Source: Fragilaria crotonensis
Lineage: Eukaryota; Bacillariophyta; Fragilariophyceae; Fragilariales; Fragilariaceae
DNA length: 64,000 bases
Assembly: GCA_022925895.1 (NCBI GenBank)
Contig: JAKSYS010000028.1
Span: 62,001-126,000, forward strand
Direction: 5' to 3'
Shown here in pieces: positions 32,253 through 42,742 of this stretch. The position numbers were made by a program, and so were the translations under genes. Below the pieces are notes generated by a model. It saw nothing but the letters and a program-made list of their open reading frames with translations, searched no databases and had not been told where the DNA came from. Every line of letters starts with the position of its first letter. Position 1 is the first letter of the stretch.

Positions 32253-32488
32253 TTAATTGAAGCTAGGGACTAGTTCCCCCTGTCTCGCTCGTGCTCGCGA
32301 CACTGATCCGGGCCGCGCTACACTTCGTAGACTAGATGGTTGATTCGAGAATCAACCGAAGAATGGCAGTTGCTTCGTTGCGTTTCAAGGCGTCGGTGAC
32401 GCTGCCGAATTCTGACAGCCGTAGGCTCCGTGGAGTGCGTGCTGTTCGGCCCGTCTGGCTGCCGCCCGACTGCACTCCCGTCGAACAG
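32253..32488. repeat. DIRS split repeat B, internal copy (B1)
   Basis: 236 bp, differing from B2 by a single T insertion (GCCGCCCG against GCCGCTCCG). It contains the near-palindrome GGTTGATTC-GA-GAATCAACC at 32338-32357. Confidence 0.92.
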
Positions 32489-32666
32489 CGGGACATTCCC
32501 GCTTCCGACAGGATCTCCGGCTCTGCGGCAGCTGCGGCGGATGTGTAATCATGTAATGTAGAAATGTAGAAATGCTAAGGAGGTTGGCGAAAAGCGGCGC
32601 GTTTACTATGCTGCCGCACGCGCCTACCTCGGTGCTCTCCGTTGTTACGGGGTTGCACTTCATTGG
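32488..32666. repeat. DIRS split repeat A, internal copy (A2)
   Basis: 179 bp. It abuts B1 with no spacer, forming the sequence expected of a circle junction. The recombinase ORF stop codon (32660) lies just inside it. Confidence 0.92.
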
Positions 32667-33848
32667 CCATTGGGGCCAGGAGGGCTGGAAAGGGTGGGCC
32701 ACCGGGCGGAGCGCCGGGGAAAGGGTGGGAGATTGAGGCGGAAGTCGCCGCCGCGAAGCATGGCGGTGGCAACGCCAGCCATGATAGGTTGCGCCTGCAC
32801 GTGTAAGTAGCGGTAGACTTCGTCCGATCGCCAGCGGCCGATGAGGCGGAGGCGATCGGACCCAATGCCGGCACATAAGAGGGCCATGGCGCCGCCCGCA
32901 CGAGTGCAGCGGGCGGAAAAATCGGCAGCAACCAGATCGGGCAGGAAAGAGACGGCGTGCCGGATGAGGGTAGTGATGTGCGCGGCGAGGACAAAGCGCC
33001 ATACGTCCCCTGGAGTGCGATAAGCATTGAGGGGGGTTGTGGGCGTAGCGCCTGCGGCGCGAAGTTGGGTGATGCGGCGGATCAAGGCGTGAACAGGACA
33101 ATTGGTGGGGTGGCCACTTCGCCCATGACCGATGGTTTCCCCACGCACACCGTTCTTCTGAGTGGTGAACGTGAGGGTAACGAAAGTAGCGGCGTGGAGG
33201 TCGGCGAGCGGACAGGTGAGGGGAGCCAGCCGGCGGTGACCGATCGAGACACCAATGTCCTGGAGGCGGAAGAGATCATCAGCCTCCGTGCGTGGAATAC
33301 CGCTGTATTCACCAGGGCGCAGGAGAAAATAGTACGCGAGGAGAAGGCAGTCCCCGGAGGCGGAAGCACGGGACCCCGGCGGGTGCGCCATGGCGTGCAT
33401 GTGGGCGTGTCGCAACACCGAAAATGGCATGGGCTTGACACGTGTCGGGGGGGTGTCTATGCGTTTCCACGCGGCAAACAGGGACTGAAGGCGGAAGTCG
33501 ACGGCACCAAACGAGTTCAGGCGAGGGTCGTCGGCCCCACCCGGGTGAACGCCTGCGCGACCTGGCGGACGGCGTCCTCCACTGTGCGAGATCGAACAGG
33601 CCGGTCGCTGGGTGCGATGCGACCGGCGCGGTATTGTTGGGCAAAGAGCATGAGAACGGGGACTGGGTCGCCGTGTATGTCATCAAGGCGGGGTGGATCC
33701 CATGCGTGGTACAGAAACGGTGCCAGGCACGGACCGCGGAGGAGGCCGAGGTGAGCCGATGCGCAGACTGGCCGGAACGGAGCGTTGCCGTAACAACGCC
33801 CCAATCACTGCAGAGTGCATCGCGGGCTCGAGGTGGAGCAACTTCCAC
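32660..33848 (-). CDS. Tyrosine recombinase ORF of the DIRS element, frameshifted
   Basis: It replaces the integrase of LTR elements and is thought to insert the circular cDNA. The core-binding part is RSGQSAHRLTSASSAVRAWH and VEDAVRQVAQAFTRVG. The catalytic part is open from 33430: YYFLLRPGEYSG (first Arg), TFTTQKNGV (candidate Lys), ARCTRAGGAMALLCAG (second Arg; the usual His three residues earlier is Arg) and LIGRWRSDEVYRYLH (Trp and nucleophilic Tyr). Two frame changes lie between 33790 and 33520. The first about 165 nt overlap the RT/RNase H ORF, as is usual in DIRS elements. The stop codon lies inside repeat A2. Confidence 0.85.
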
Positions 33849-35831
33849 GAGGTGGCCTGAGGATAAACAGTATTAAAATGAGTGAGAAAGGCGGAGTCCG
33901 ATAAATCCCAACGCCGACTTGCATCGTCGGCCATCACATTGGCGGTGCCTGCAATGTAATCGTGTTGTGGTACGTAGCGGTGATATCGCTGGTGCAAGGC
34001 ATTGAGGCGGAGCAGGTAGGCCCTGGCAGTGCTGGCGGTGGCAGATCCTTTGGTCGCCCAGGCCAAGGAGGCGCGATTGTCACCCGCAAGCCAGATGGGG
34101 CGCTCAGCCACGGAGGTGGCTTGCGTGAGGACGTGCTTATGCGCCATGGTGCCAGCGAGCTCAAGGTCCGAAATTGATACTGTGCCGTGGCGATTGTCAC
34201 TGGTGACAAGAGTCTGTTGGAGGGGGCTCGGAAAGGTCGCGCGCCAGACAAAGGGCCCCGAGGTTGAGAGAAACCAAACCCCCCCCATGCCTCGTTGGCA
34301 AGCATCGCAAGCGCCATAAGCAAGCGGGGCACCTACTGGTATGAGCTCTCGAAACCGTGTAGGACGCACCCGGAGTGAGTCGGCGATAGCTCGGAAATCC
34401 GCGAGGCTGTCAAAGATGCGACGGCTGAGACGCACGCGATGTCGATCGCCGTGTCGAAGTGCGTCCTGCAACGTGGAGAACAGGCCGCGAGCACCGGGTA
34501 AGGCGGCGGCCATAGAACGCAACTCCCCCAAGAGTTGATGCCAAGCCGGCAGGGGGACGCGCTTCCGTGTCGGGGGAAAGGCGTCGAGGAGAGTGTAGAG
34601 CCGCGCCAGACGGTGCGGAGGCAGGTTGAGCGTGCCCGCCACCGTGTCCAGGTCCCACCCGAGAATTGTCTTCTGAGTTGCCCAAGATGCGTCGCCTTGA
34701 CGGAGCTTCTTAATCGAAACGGGCTCCTTCCGACTACCACGATCCGAAGGTGCCAGTGGGCGGAGGACGTGGTCGATCGCGTGCAAGGCGGCGCGCATCA
34801 CGCGACGCCGATGGCGCTTCGTCTGCGCCGCCAGGATAAAGTCGTCAACGTACACGTCCCCGTAGGTAATCGGAGGGGTGCGTTGGACGGTCGAGCCCTC
34901 CCGGGCCAGGCGCGGCGCGTCTCCTCCTATCGTGGGCGGCACGTCGGCTGGTGGAGTCGCCGCTAGGGACTCCAAGTGGTGTGGGGGCAATTGGGCCCCC
35001 CGGCGCAGAGCCCCATTCAGCAGATCACAGGCGGTCTCGGTGACCGACGTGAAGTACGGCGGGCTCTCGACCCAGCCCATGGGCAAGGTGAGGGGAAGTG
35101 CCACCAGAGGAGCACCGCCGTCCGTCGGGAGAATCACGCCCAAACGAGGGATGTCATGAGGTCGCAAGGAGATACGGTAGAAACCGTCGGCAATGTCGAT
35201 CTTCGCCAGGAAGACCGGCCCGTAAGCTGGGTTGGCGTTAACCAATTTGGTGAGGAAACGGCGGAGCGCCCTCCCAAACTGCATGGCCTCGGGGTGCCAG
35301 CCGGGCGGTGTCGTCGTTCACCCCGGGTAGGTGTAATCGACGATGAGGCGCGGACGGCGGTTGCGTTGGGGCACAACGCCCAATGGGGATAAGCGCAGAT
35401 TGGGTAGTGTCAGCGCCACCTCCAGCGGGAGTACCACCCAGAAGCCTTGGTCGCAAAACTCCACCATCTCGGTGCATACGAACTCTACTTCGCCCTTCGC
35501 CGACTGATGGGAGCCCCGTGCTGCTGCGCGCTGCAGTTGTTCCTCCGACCAAGGGCCCGTGTGCAAGGGAACGCCCGCGCCTCGCTTTCGAAGGTGCTCC
35601 AGCAGGCGAGCAGCCTTATGAGGCAAAGTGCCTACAGTGGGCGTGATGTCTGCCTGACCTCGTTCAGTTGCCACAAACCATTCCCAATTGACACTGTTAT
35701 CTAATTTAGCCGCTGCCTGTTCCGCATACTTACGCAAAGTGATCTCTGCACGAGACAAACGGGTGTCATCCCCATTTACTCGTGCGCGTGTCGTTGCCCG
35801 CCTGGATCCGTCGTCGAGTTCGCCGGGCCAT
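33683..35831 (-). CDS. Reverse transcriptase / RNase H ORF of the DIRS element, frameshifted
   Basis: The likely start is the ATG at 35831 (MARRTRRRIQ), 57 nt downstream of the gag stop. The RT domain begins near EFCDQGFWVVLPL and SPLGVVPQRNRRPRLIVDYT, continues with AKIDIADGFYRI and GWVESPPYFT, and has the catalytic YVDD box (ITYGDVYVDDFILAA). RNase H follows: AYGACDACQRGMGGVW (Asp), SISDLELAGTM (Glu), WLAGDNRASLAW (Asp) and MADDASRRWD (Asp), so all four acidic positions are present. Frame changes occur near 35780, near 35325 (CGGGG) and near 35290 (CACCCC), all consistent with single lost bases. From 35284 to 33683 the frame is open for 533 codons. Its end overlaps the recombinase ORF. Confidence 0.88.
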
Positions 35832-35889
35832 GGTGGTGCTTGTAAGAGCCAGGAGCAGCAGCTGTCGCTTCCGATCCCTGGCCCCAGCG

Positions 35890-38037
35890 TCAGGTGCTAG
35901 CAGCCGCCGCTGCAGTGGGTGCGACCAGGTGCGCCCTCACGTGCGCCAAGAGTCGTGTGCGTTCCCCTGGATTGGCAAATGGGCGATGCGTGGAGGCCCT
36001 GCCGCAGTTGGTGTAGCAACCGCCCCGCCCCCACCAGGATACACAAAATGCATTGCCGGCGTCGTTGGCTGGCGGTGGATGCGCACGTAGGAGGTCGCGC
36101 ATCTGAGGGCGCAACTGCAAAGTGTCAAACTCAGGATCCCGTGCTGGGTTGGCGACGTAAGTTCCCTGGGGCGCCGTCGCGCCACTGGCACCACTGCTAG
36201 CGCGGCCCCCGCCTGTCGAGGCCGTCAGCCCTGACGTGGTAGAGGCGGCAGTCGAGGCCCGAGTTGTGCGGGTGCCAACTGTGTTCGCCTCGCCCCGGAA
36301 TGCAGTGCTCGCGTCGGCCGTCACCGCAGCCGGGAGTGGCAGCCATGAGGACGACATGTGGAAGCAGCCGCGCTGGAGATCGCGGAGTAACTCGTGAAAT
36401 GAAGGAGGCTCCGGTGCATCCATATCTGCCCCGACCCCCCCACTCACCTGCAGTGCCTGCAAGTACTCAAACACGTTAATCTGGACGTGCCGGAGGACGT
36501 GTGACGCGTACACGTCCCACCATGGGGTGCCCGCTAGACCTTGGTGGTGCCCGAGGTAATGCGGGAGCCGCTCGTGGAACTTGTTCCCAAGCAACCACAT
36601 GCTCTTCACGAAAGGGTTCGAGTCGCCCGGCCCTTGAAATAAGGTATGGGCAAGGATGGCGAAGCGCCGTAGGGTCAAGCTGACTTGATTAAGGTCACGG
36701 GGCAGCTTGACTTTCTCCTTGTCGCGAATATCGCGTATATCGGCCAAGGATGCGCTGGCCGTTCCTTGGTCCAATTGATTTGCCACGTTCGCTTCGTCGA
36801 GCGCCCGGTAGTGCTCCGCCTGGCTGGTGTAGACGACCAAAAATGGTTGGCAGCCCGCTCCGAGGTCGTCGGGACCGTTGCCGACAAAATTCAGACTGGC
36901 GATCATCTGCTTGAGGCTCGTGGTCACCGCGGGACAGTATAGATCCGGTGTGAGTCCCCGATCCACGCATACTTTAGTCAGCTCCTGTTGGATGATAGAT
37001 TGTTGTTCCCCTTTGGAACCACGGGCTAGGCGATTCCATAGGGGTGCAAGTTCGTCAACTGAGTTCACTTGGCAATAGCGAAGCAACACTGGATACGTCT
37101 CGCGGTACGCATCCATGATGCCTTTAGGCTCTCGAGTAGTGCGACCACCAACTTCCCCCATGGTGGCTGTCAATTGTTGGACAGCCGTTACCATCGGGTC
37201 TATGCCGCCTCGTACTGGTGCTCCCCCCCCGAGTCGATGGCTCGGCAACTCGCCGGTCACTTTGGCCGCCACGTAGTCGCTCACCGCTGCCGGGAGGAGC
37301 AGCAATGGGAACGAGAGCGCGACCGCTGGTACAGCGGATAGATCCCCCGCCCCCCCTCGAGCGGTGCAAGCGACTCGAAGCCAGGAGAGGACATCCGCGC
37401 AGGCTTCGTCCACGCCATCCGCTGCAAACTGCCCTGTCAGTTCCTGATAGGCTGTGGCCGGACTCACACCGTCTCGGTGGATCAACGTGGCCGCATATTT
37501 TGCAGGTATGACCTGGGTCAACCGAGGCCTGATTACCTCCGTATTTGGCGTGCCCGCCGCGTACGGTCCTAGGGCCGTGCCGGGAGGGGCTGCCGCCAGA
37601 CGATCTGGCATTGAGGCCATGGTGGGTACTCGGACCCCGGCCAGGATGAGTGAGAAGTGGGAATTATCAACTTCGACCACTGGCATCTGGGTGGCGCGAA
37701 CGTCACCTAGTAACCCCATGCTGAGGTCCACCAGGCCGCCCCCATCTCCCGGCAGTTCAAAATATCGCATCATGCGATGAAGTACCCGAACCTCGACTCC
37801 GGTGTTGGGCTTCTTGTTGAGACAGAGGAACGTCATAGGACGACGCTCACTCAACACGAAAGTCTGTTCCTTCAGGTTTGCCGGTGTAGGGCGCTCTCCG
37901 CCCCCCACAGCGTCGGTGAATCGGTAACTCGACACGAGGCGTGCAGGCTCCGGCTCACCGTCTTGATAACCGACTGTCGAGTAGAACTCCCGGTAGCTAC
38001 CGGGTTGGGCGACGTCGTTAGGAAACTGCTGTGCCAT
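35890..38037 (-). CDS. Gag-like ORF1 of the DIRS element
   Basis: About 715 aa from the ATG at 38037; the frame extends only to a TTG at 38049. It is intact. The N-terminal half has no recognised domain. The centre is helical with WLRVACTARGG and MDAYRETYPVLLRYC segments. The C-terminus is Thr/Ser/Ala/Gly-rich, then has a Cys/His cluster FCVSWWGRGGCYTNCGRASTH (Cys-x8-Cys-x3-Cys-x5-His), a zinc-knuckle-like motif typical of the first ORF of DIRS elements. It probably forms the RNA-binding capsid-like particle. Unlike pol, no frameshift interrupts it. Confidence 0.8.
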   Translation of the reverse strand: MAQQFPNDVAQPGSYREFYSTVGYQDGEPEPARLVSSYRFTDAVGGGERPTPANLKEQTFVLSERRPMTFLCLNKKPNTGVEVRVLHRMMRYFELPGDGGGLVDLSMGLLGDVRATQMPVVEVDNSHFSLILAGVRVPTMASMPDRLAAAPPGTALGPYAAGTPNTEVIRPRLTQVIPAKYAATLIHRDGVSPATAYQELTGQFAADGVDEACADVLSWLRVACTARGGAGDLSAVPAVALSFPLLLLPAAVSDYVAAKVTGELPSHRLGGGAPVRGGIDPMVTAVQQLTATMGEVGGRTTREPKGIMDAYRETYPVLLRYCQVNSVDELAPLWNRLARGSKGEQQSIIQQELTKVCVDRGLTPDLYCPAVTTSLKQMIASLNFVGNGPDDLGAGCQPFLVVYTSQAEHYRALDEANVANQLDQGTASASLADIRDIRDKEKVKLPRDLNQVSLTLRRFAILAHTLFQGPGDSNPFVKSMWLLGNKFHERLPHYLGHHQGLAGTPWWDVYASHVLRHVQINVFEYLQALQVSGGVGADMDAPEPPSFHELLRDLQRGCFHMSSSWLPLPAAVTADASTAFRGEANTVGTRTTRASTAASTTSGLTASTGGGRASSGASGATAPQGTYVANPARDPEFDTLQLRPQMRDLLRAHPPPANDAGNAFCVSWWGRGGCYTNCGRASTHRPFANPGERTRLLAHVRAHLVAPTAAAAAST

Positions 38038-38078
38038 GATGTGGGCCAAGACTCCACGGTTGCGCCAGCTGGTTCGGC

Positions 38079-38315
38079 TTAATTGAAGCTAGGGACTAGT
38101 TCCCCCTGTCTCGCTCGTGCTCGCGACACTGATCCGGGCCGCGCTACACTTCGTAGACTAGATGGTTGATTCGAGAATCAACCGAAGAATGGCAGTTGCT
38201 TCGTTGCGTTTCAAGGCGTCGGTGACGCTGCCGAATTCTGACAGCCGTAGGCTCCGTGGAGTGCGTGCTGTTCGGCCCGTCTGGCTGCCGCTCCGACTGC
38301 ACTCCCGTCGAACAG
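38079..38315. repeat. DIRS split repeat B, terminal copy (B2)
   Basis: 237 bp right-hand end of the element, lying 41 bp upstream of the gag-like start codon. Beyond 38315 (CGAACAG) the sequence departs from B1. Confidence 0.92.
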
Positions 38316-38921
38316 TTATTGTGCAATTTAACAATTTAACTTGTGTATTATAAAATCAAAAGATTCGATTTTTTAAGAAACGCGATCGGCTCGATTAGGG
38401 GACGCAAACAAACACGCATTCCACTTTCGAATATACGAATATGAAAAAGCACGCGGCATGCTCTACCGTGTGTACACCCTTGTTTCGTACTACAGTACCG
38501 GCATACATGTAATTTCATACTGAGTACAGGAGATCTATGGAGTATGGAGTCAAGCCAACACAGGAGACGAACAAATATCACACAAACGATTGTCATCATT
38601 CTCATTCCCTACTTTGCCAGCATGGAGATTGAAGACAGGGATACAGGTTGCAATGATGACATGAAGTTCTTCTTGTTCTTTGTAGTTGCTCAATCATAAA
38701 CAACAAGGTTGTGGTGGTGATCCATTATCTTTGTTGTATCCGTTGAGAACAACAGTGATTCCATCACCTGCCTGCAGGCTGTTTAGCAAATCCCTTTCCT
38801 TATCTTTGTCGTATCCGTTGTGAACAACAGTGATTCCATCGCCTGCCTGCAGGCTGTTTAGTAGCAAATCCTTTTCCTCCAGATCACAGACATCCATCTT
38901 TCAGCTCCAAGAGGCATTTAT
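38316..38921. other. Intergenic right flank of the DIRS element
   Basis: About 600 bp of AT-richer sequence with one GTAC cluster (38490-38530) and a tandem duplication (listed separately). No gene is supported. Confidence 0.4.
38726..38875. repeat. Two-copy 75-bp tandem repeat
   Basis: Units start at 38726 and 38801 (TATCTTTGT-T/C-GTATCCGTTG...). They differ at a few positions only. Because 75 is a multiple of three, the minus strand reads a repeated SLQAGDGITVV-NGY peptide, but no start, context or homology supports a gene. Confidence 0.8.
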
Positions 38922-39630
38922 TTGTATCCAAAGGGACTACCTGGAATCCCTGGTGATTTGACATCTCCCATATTCAAAGACCAAACGTTTCCAAATGATG
39001 TTCCAACTATCAGCAAGGAGTCGTGTCCAGAAAAACTTTTGAAGACATTCGTATGCTGGCTGAAAGCATCCTTTATATGCACCTCAACTGTTGCAACTGG
39101 TCAAAAGGGGGCATCTTTGGAAGCAAAAGTCCTGTTGCCTTTAAATGCCATTGCATACTATGGAGTTGCAACCCACAAACCACATTCACTAATTTGTATA
39201 TCCAGATGGTGCCAGGACTTGCAGAAGCAAAATGCTCTGATGAATTTGCTGCAATGACTTCTTTACTATGAGGAATGATATCTCCGCATCCCCAATGCCA
39301 CTGATATGAAGATGTTGATTTTACTTCACAACAAGGTTTGTTACCAAAATAATGGAATGTTTGGCTTGTCATTGGTTTGCATTCACCCAGGATAAAAATA
39401 TTGTCCAAAGGGATGGTAGTCAGCAGCATCCTTGAAGAGGGAAAGGAGAGTGGCAGACTGACAGTTGGTGTGCTTGAAGCATATGTCATTCCAATTTTTG
39501 GTTCAAGCATGTGTCATTTGGATGTGCTGGGTTGCTGAATGATCTGAATATTCTCGATCCAGTGCCATTTTGGGAATCTTTGCTGGTTGACGATAAAACA
39601 TTTGCAGAGCTGGAGGAGAGCTGCTAGTTC
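38922..39630 (+). pseudogene. Decayed PIF/Harbinger-type DDE transposase fragment
   Basis: Pieces of a Harbinger-like transposase are readable in shifting frames: LLPLNAIAYYGVA followed by FTNLYIQMVPGLAEAKCSDEF (cf. the LKxIAYGV...DYFQMSxSLA...CDEF block), then LRIPNATDM, then FWFKHVSFGCAGLLNDLNIL with DPVPFWESLL near 39497-39570 (the FWHASFGxxGxxNDLNIL block of the family). Frames change repeatedly and at least one stop interrupts it, so it is a relic. The catalytic Asp-rich GSLDC segment is degenerate (FGLSLVCIHPG). No terminal repeats were found. Confidence 0.65.
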
Positions 39631-41429
39631 ACTGGAGTGTGGTACAACCTGCAGACTTGCTCTCTGGCCTTTTGTTGTCATCATCATCTCCAATCTTCTC
39701 CGTCATGCAGCATCTCCGGCTAAATTGGACTGCAGATTTGAGATTCAAATCTACGATAGGATCCAAAAATCAGGAGATTTATTGTAAGTTCCATCTCAAA
39801 AAATTACAGTGTTCCAGCTCTGAACCGGCCAGAACCACCGGTTCTGAGCCGAGGTATTGTGTGTGTTTACTCTTAACAATAAAAACAACTCTATTGTCCA
39901 TCGGCAGACGCTCAGCAGTTATATATATGTAATATGTATCATTGCATTACACAAAAGAAAGCAAGATGGTGAATGTAGTTAATCAGGAGAATCTTATATA
40001 AATGGTGGATTAAGCATGAGCTAGAATTGATTGGGATGGGGCATGTTCATCAGCACACCATTCAATTTACCAGTTAAGTTGGGCACAAGGACTATACTAG
40101 AGATTGAATCTGTTCATTATAGTGAGCTTCAAGTTCAGAACTAAGTTGAAATGGACATACGTGACATGGCAGACAAATACACCCAGACAGATGGTTCCAC
40201 TGATGCAATGGCTGCATGGTGGTGGATTCAGGTTCATGCCAATCATAATTTGTCATATCTTGCTAGCAAGCTCAAGAAGGAAAATTGTTTGTTGAGGCAC
40301 TGAACCAAGCCCAGCAACAGATAGATCTGGATGTTGGACATAGACAAACTTGTGACAAATGGTCATGGTGGGGAAAGCATTCGGAATTTTCGTGAGGGAT
40401 CCTTTGAGTGTGTGGAACACTTGAATCAAGTGTGTCAAACTGCAGAAAATGTGCCAAGCCAAATCTGAGAATTTTGCTAAACTATCGTTTTTTAGCTTTC
40501 TTTACTTCTGACACTTCTGACGCATGGCGAATTCCAAAACTGTGACCGAAATTCTGGTGAGACCACCTGGTGCTGTAGCTGGTTTTCTCTTGCTAAAAAA
40601 TAAGTGAGTCAAGCTAGCTCAAGACTCCAGCCATGCCGACATGCCTTATAAATGCTCGCCTAGCCATGATTTGCAGGGGCTTTGTAAACATCATAAGCGT
40701 AAGTGATCCATAATCCATATAACATATACTGGTACATATGTATGTCACACATGTCACATGTATGATAATTATCATTCGAACCTCTTCTTCTAATAACCGT
40801 AAGTTTTGTAACGCTCATTTTTCGGTTTCAGGAACCTCCAGGAAAGCCGCACCACGTCTTCAATCATCCATTTTCAGTCGGCAGTCCGTTTTCGGTCGTA
40901 TGCTCGCATGCATACCAATTCTATGCATGTACTACGTGGTATCCCTGTGTACTGTACTTGAATGAGGTATGCACATGTCATACTACTACTTTGTACTACA
41001 AGGTACTGCAGTATTGGACACGGAGTACGAGTACGGATTACGTAATGCAATGTTCGTCACCTTATTCGAATAAAATACTGCTACTAGTACTACGTAGTAC
41101 ACACATCGAGTCCAGACGTCCAGAAGAGTCCTTCCCGAGTACTATAGTACAAGTACTTGTACTACTCCAGTCGTTGGGAAGTCTCGATGTGCTCGCCTTG
41201 GTGGGATGGTGGTGATAAGTTTTGATGTGACACGCAGTCGCCGCCCTTCGTCGGCTCACTTTTTTGTCGTCGTGGGAATCGGCTGTTTGGCGATACTGAA
41301 TTTCTACAGATCATTTGATTCATCGTTCAAGAGGAAGCTGGATCAATCCTGCAATCCCCTGCCACTGGTTGTCTCTACAATACTCGTAACTCCGACCACG
41401 CACTGGACGAGTACCAAGCTGCATTAAAG
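39631..41429. other. Intergenic and transposon-relic DNA, GTAC cluster at 40.7-41.2 kb
   Basis: About 1.8 kb. 39.6-40.5 kb may hold further relic transposase sequence, but I cannot align it. 40725-41170 is a dense GTAC cluster (AGTACTACGTAGTAC, AGTACTATAGTACAAGTACT). A short plus-strand frame at 41206-41427 directly before the CRAL-TRIO gene has a hydrophobic stretch, but nothing supports it as a gene. Confidence 0.45.
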
Positions 41430-42742
41430 ATGAGAGCTCCATCGCAAGAACCAAATCCTGGCAGATTTCATGTGGCGATTGCGGTTGTGGCTGTATTCCT
41501 CACAATGATGATTGGTGTTGTGTCCTCACAAATGTGTGGCACGGCACGTCCGTCTTCGGCACACACGACATCCCCTCTCTGTGTTTCTATCTGGAATTTT
41601 CAACAGCTTGCTCAGCCGCCGATGCAGCCTGTAGCAATCGAGCCTTCAGGGGTCGACCTGCACATTTTCAATGCACGCCAAGGCGAGCCTGCAAAACCAG
41701 AAGAACAAGAAAAACCACGAGCGCGCAAGAAAGGGAATTTGCTCTCCAAACTGACTCCATGGCGTCGCTTCAAACAAAAAGGAAAGTCAGGCATATCACA
41801 ATATCCAAAAGCCTTCTCATCGCTGGACTTGAACCTTTCCAGAAACGAAGACGCCTTGGTCAAAGAACTGTCACGCCGTGTTCGAGATGCAGTGCCACAT
41901 TTGGAACGACGAGCCACAACCGTTCCTTGGGGAGGACCTGGAGGAAGTAGCTGGTGGCGGGGTGATGGAACGCACTTATTGCATGCATACCTCAAGATAA
42001 TGAAATGGCCCCAAGATTTGACCACAAACTTTCCTTTCGGGTTGTGTTCGTCCACGGGATGTAACGCGGAAGTCAGTGTCGGGCATACCTTGGAGTGGAG
42101 AGAAAAAATATAAACCTTGGTGCATTTCACCATCAGCGATACAGGAGAATGCACAAGGATTTGTCTACGCGAGGGGTTATTCTCCATCTTTGACAGTCAA
42201 CAGCGCTGGTCACAGCATCGTATGGCTCCGTTTGTCCGCCAGTCGTGTAAAAGATCCAGTGCAATGGGTCCGGGCAATTATGAACTCGTTAGAAAGAGCC
42301 GTCGCTGACTCCTTGTATCGAACCGGTGGCAAGGTGGGGCGATTCAATTGTATTGTAGATGGCCAAGGCTTTAATCTGGGGATGTTGATGGGTATGGGGG
42401 GCTATAAAACGTATGGTTGTAATGTTGCAAGATCACTTCCCAGATCGTATGGGCGTGCTGTTAATGACGAACTTCAGCAAGCCTGCGCAGATGTTCTTGG
42501 GAATAATCAAACCACTTCTTACCAAGGAATTTTGCGAGAAATTGCATGTTTTACCAGATGATCCTGAAGCGCGTGAGGTCGCCTTGGACGCCCTAGTTGA
42601 GAAGCAGTTCCGCCCCGATTTTCTCGGAGGCGATGACGAGTGGAAATTCAACGCCAAGGAATATTACTCTTCTCGTAAGCATCAATGTACGGATGCAGAA
42701 AGTACGGAGTTCTTGACCAGTATGCCATATCACGCCAAGTGA
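41430..42742 (+). CDS. CRAL-TRIO (Sec14-like) lipid-binding protein with N-terminal signal, two frameshifts
   Basis: Predicted phospholipid or retinoid-type lipid carrier. The N-terminus has a hydrophobic signal or anchor (FHVAIAVVAVFLTMMIGVVSS), then a basic Pro-rich linker and a CRAL-TRIO N-like helical part (LKIMKWPQDLTTNFPF). The CRAL-TRIO domain is in the last 250 residues: FVYARGYSPSL, RFNCIVDGQGFNLGMLM, VVMLQDHFPDRMGVLLMTNF, PAQMFLGIIKPLLTKEFCEKL. This is the standard order ending with the L-x-x-x-FPxRxG...NxPxxF...hKPhL block. Frames change near 42105 (A6, one base short) and near 42405 (AAAACG, one base too many). Restored length is about 435 aa. It is most likely a secretory-pathway or plastid lipid-transfer protein. 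Confidence 0.75.

Larger units (their letters stand above)
32059..38315 (-). mobile_element. DIRS-order tyrosine-recombinase retrotransposon with PAT-like split direct repeats
   Basis: About 6.26 kb, coding on the minus strand. It carries a gag-like ORF, a reverse transcriptase/RNase H ORF and an overlapping tyrosine recombinase ORF. There is no integrase, no LTR and no visible target-site duplication. On the plus strand the repeats run A1 (32059-32239), B1 (32253-32488), A2 (32488-32666), coding region, B2 (38079-38315). Read in coding direction this is B - genes - A - B - A, the split-direct-repeat plan of PAT-type elements. The internal B1/A2 joint (CGAACAG/CGGGAC) is exactly what results from joining the element's right end to its left end in a circle. 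The element's ends are therefore defined to within about one base. No methyltransferase domain is seen, also as in PAT elements. Frameshifts affect pol but not gag. Confidence 0.9.

Noticed and set aside
32957-33876. Long plus-strand frames inside the DIRS element (up to 265 codons)
   Set aside because: GC-rich DNA lacks stops by chance; the minus-strand frames carry the RT, RNase H and recombinase motifs.
38694-38897. Minus-strand peptide with a duplicated SLQAGDGITVV
   Set aside because: Produced by a 75-bp tandem duplication in intergenic DNA; no homology or gene context.
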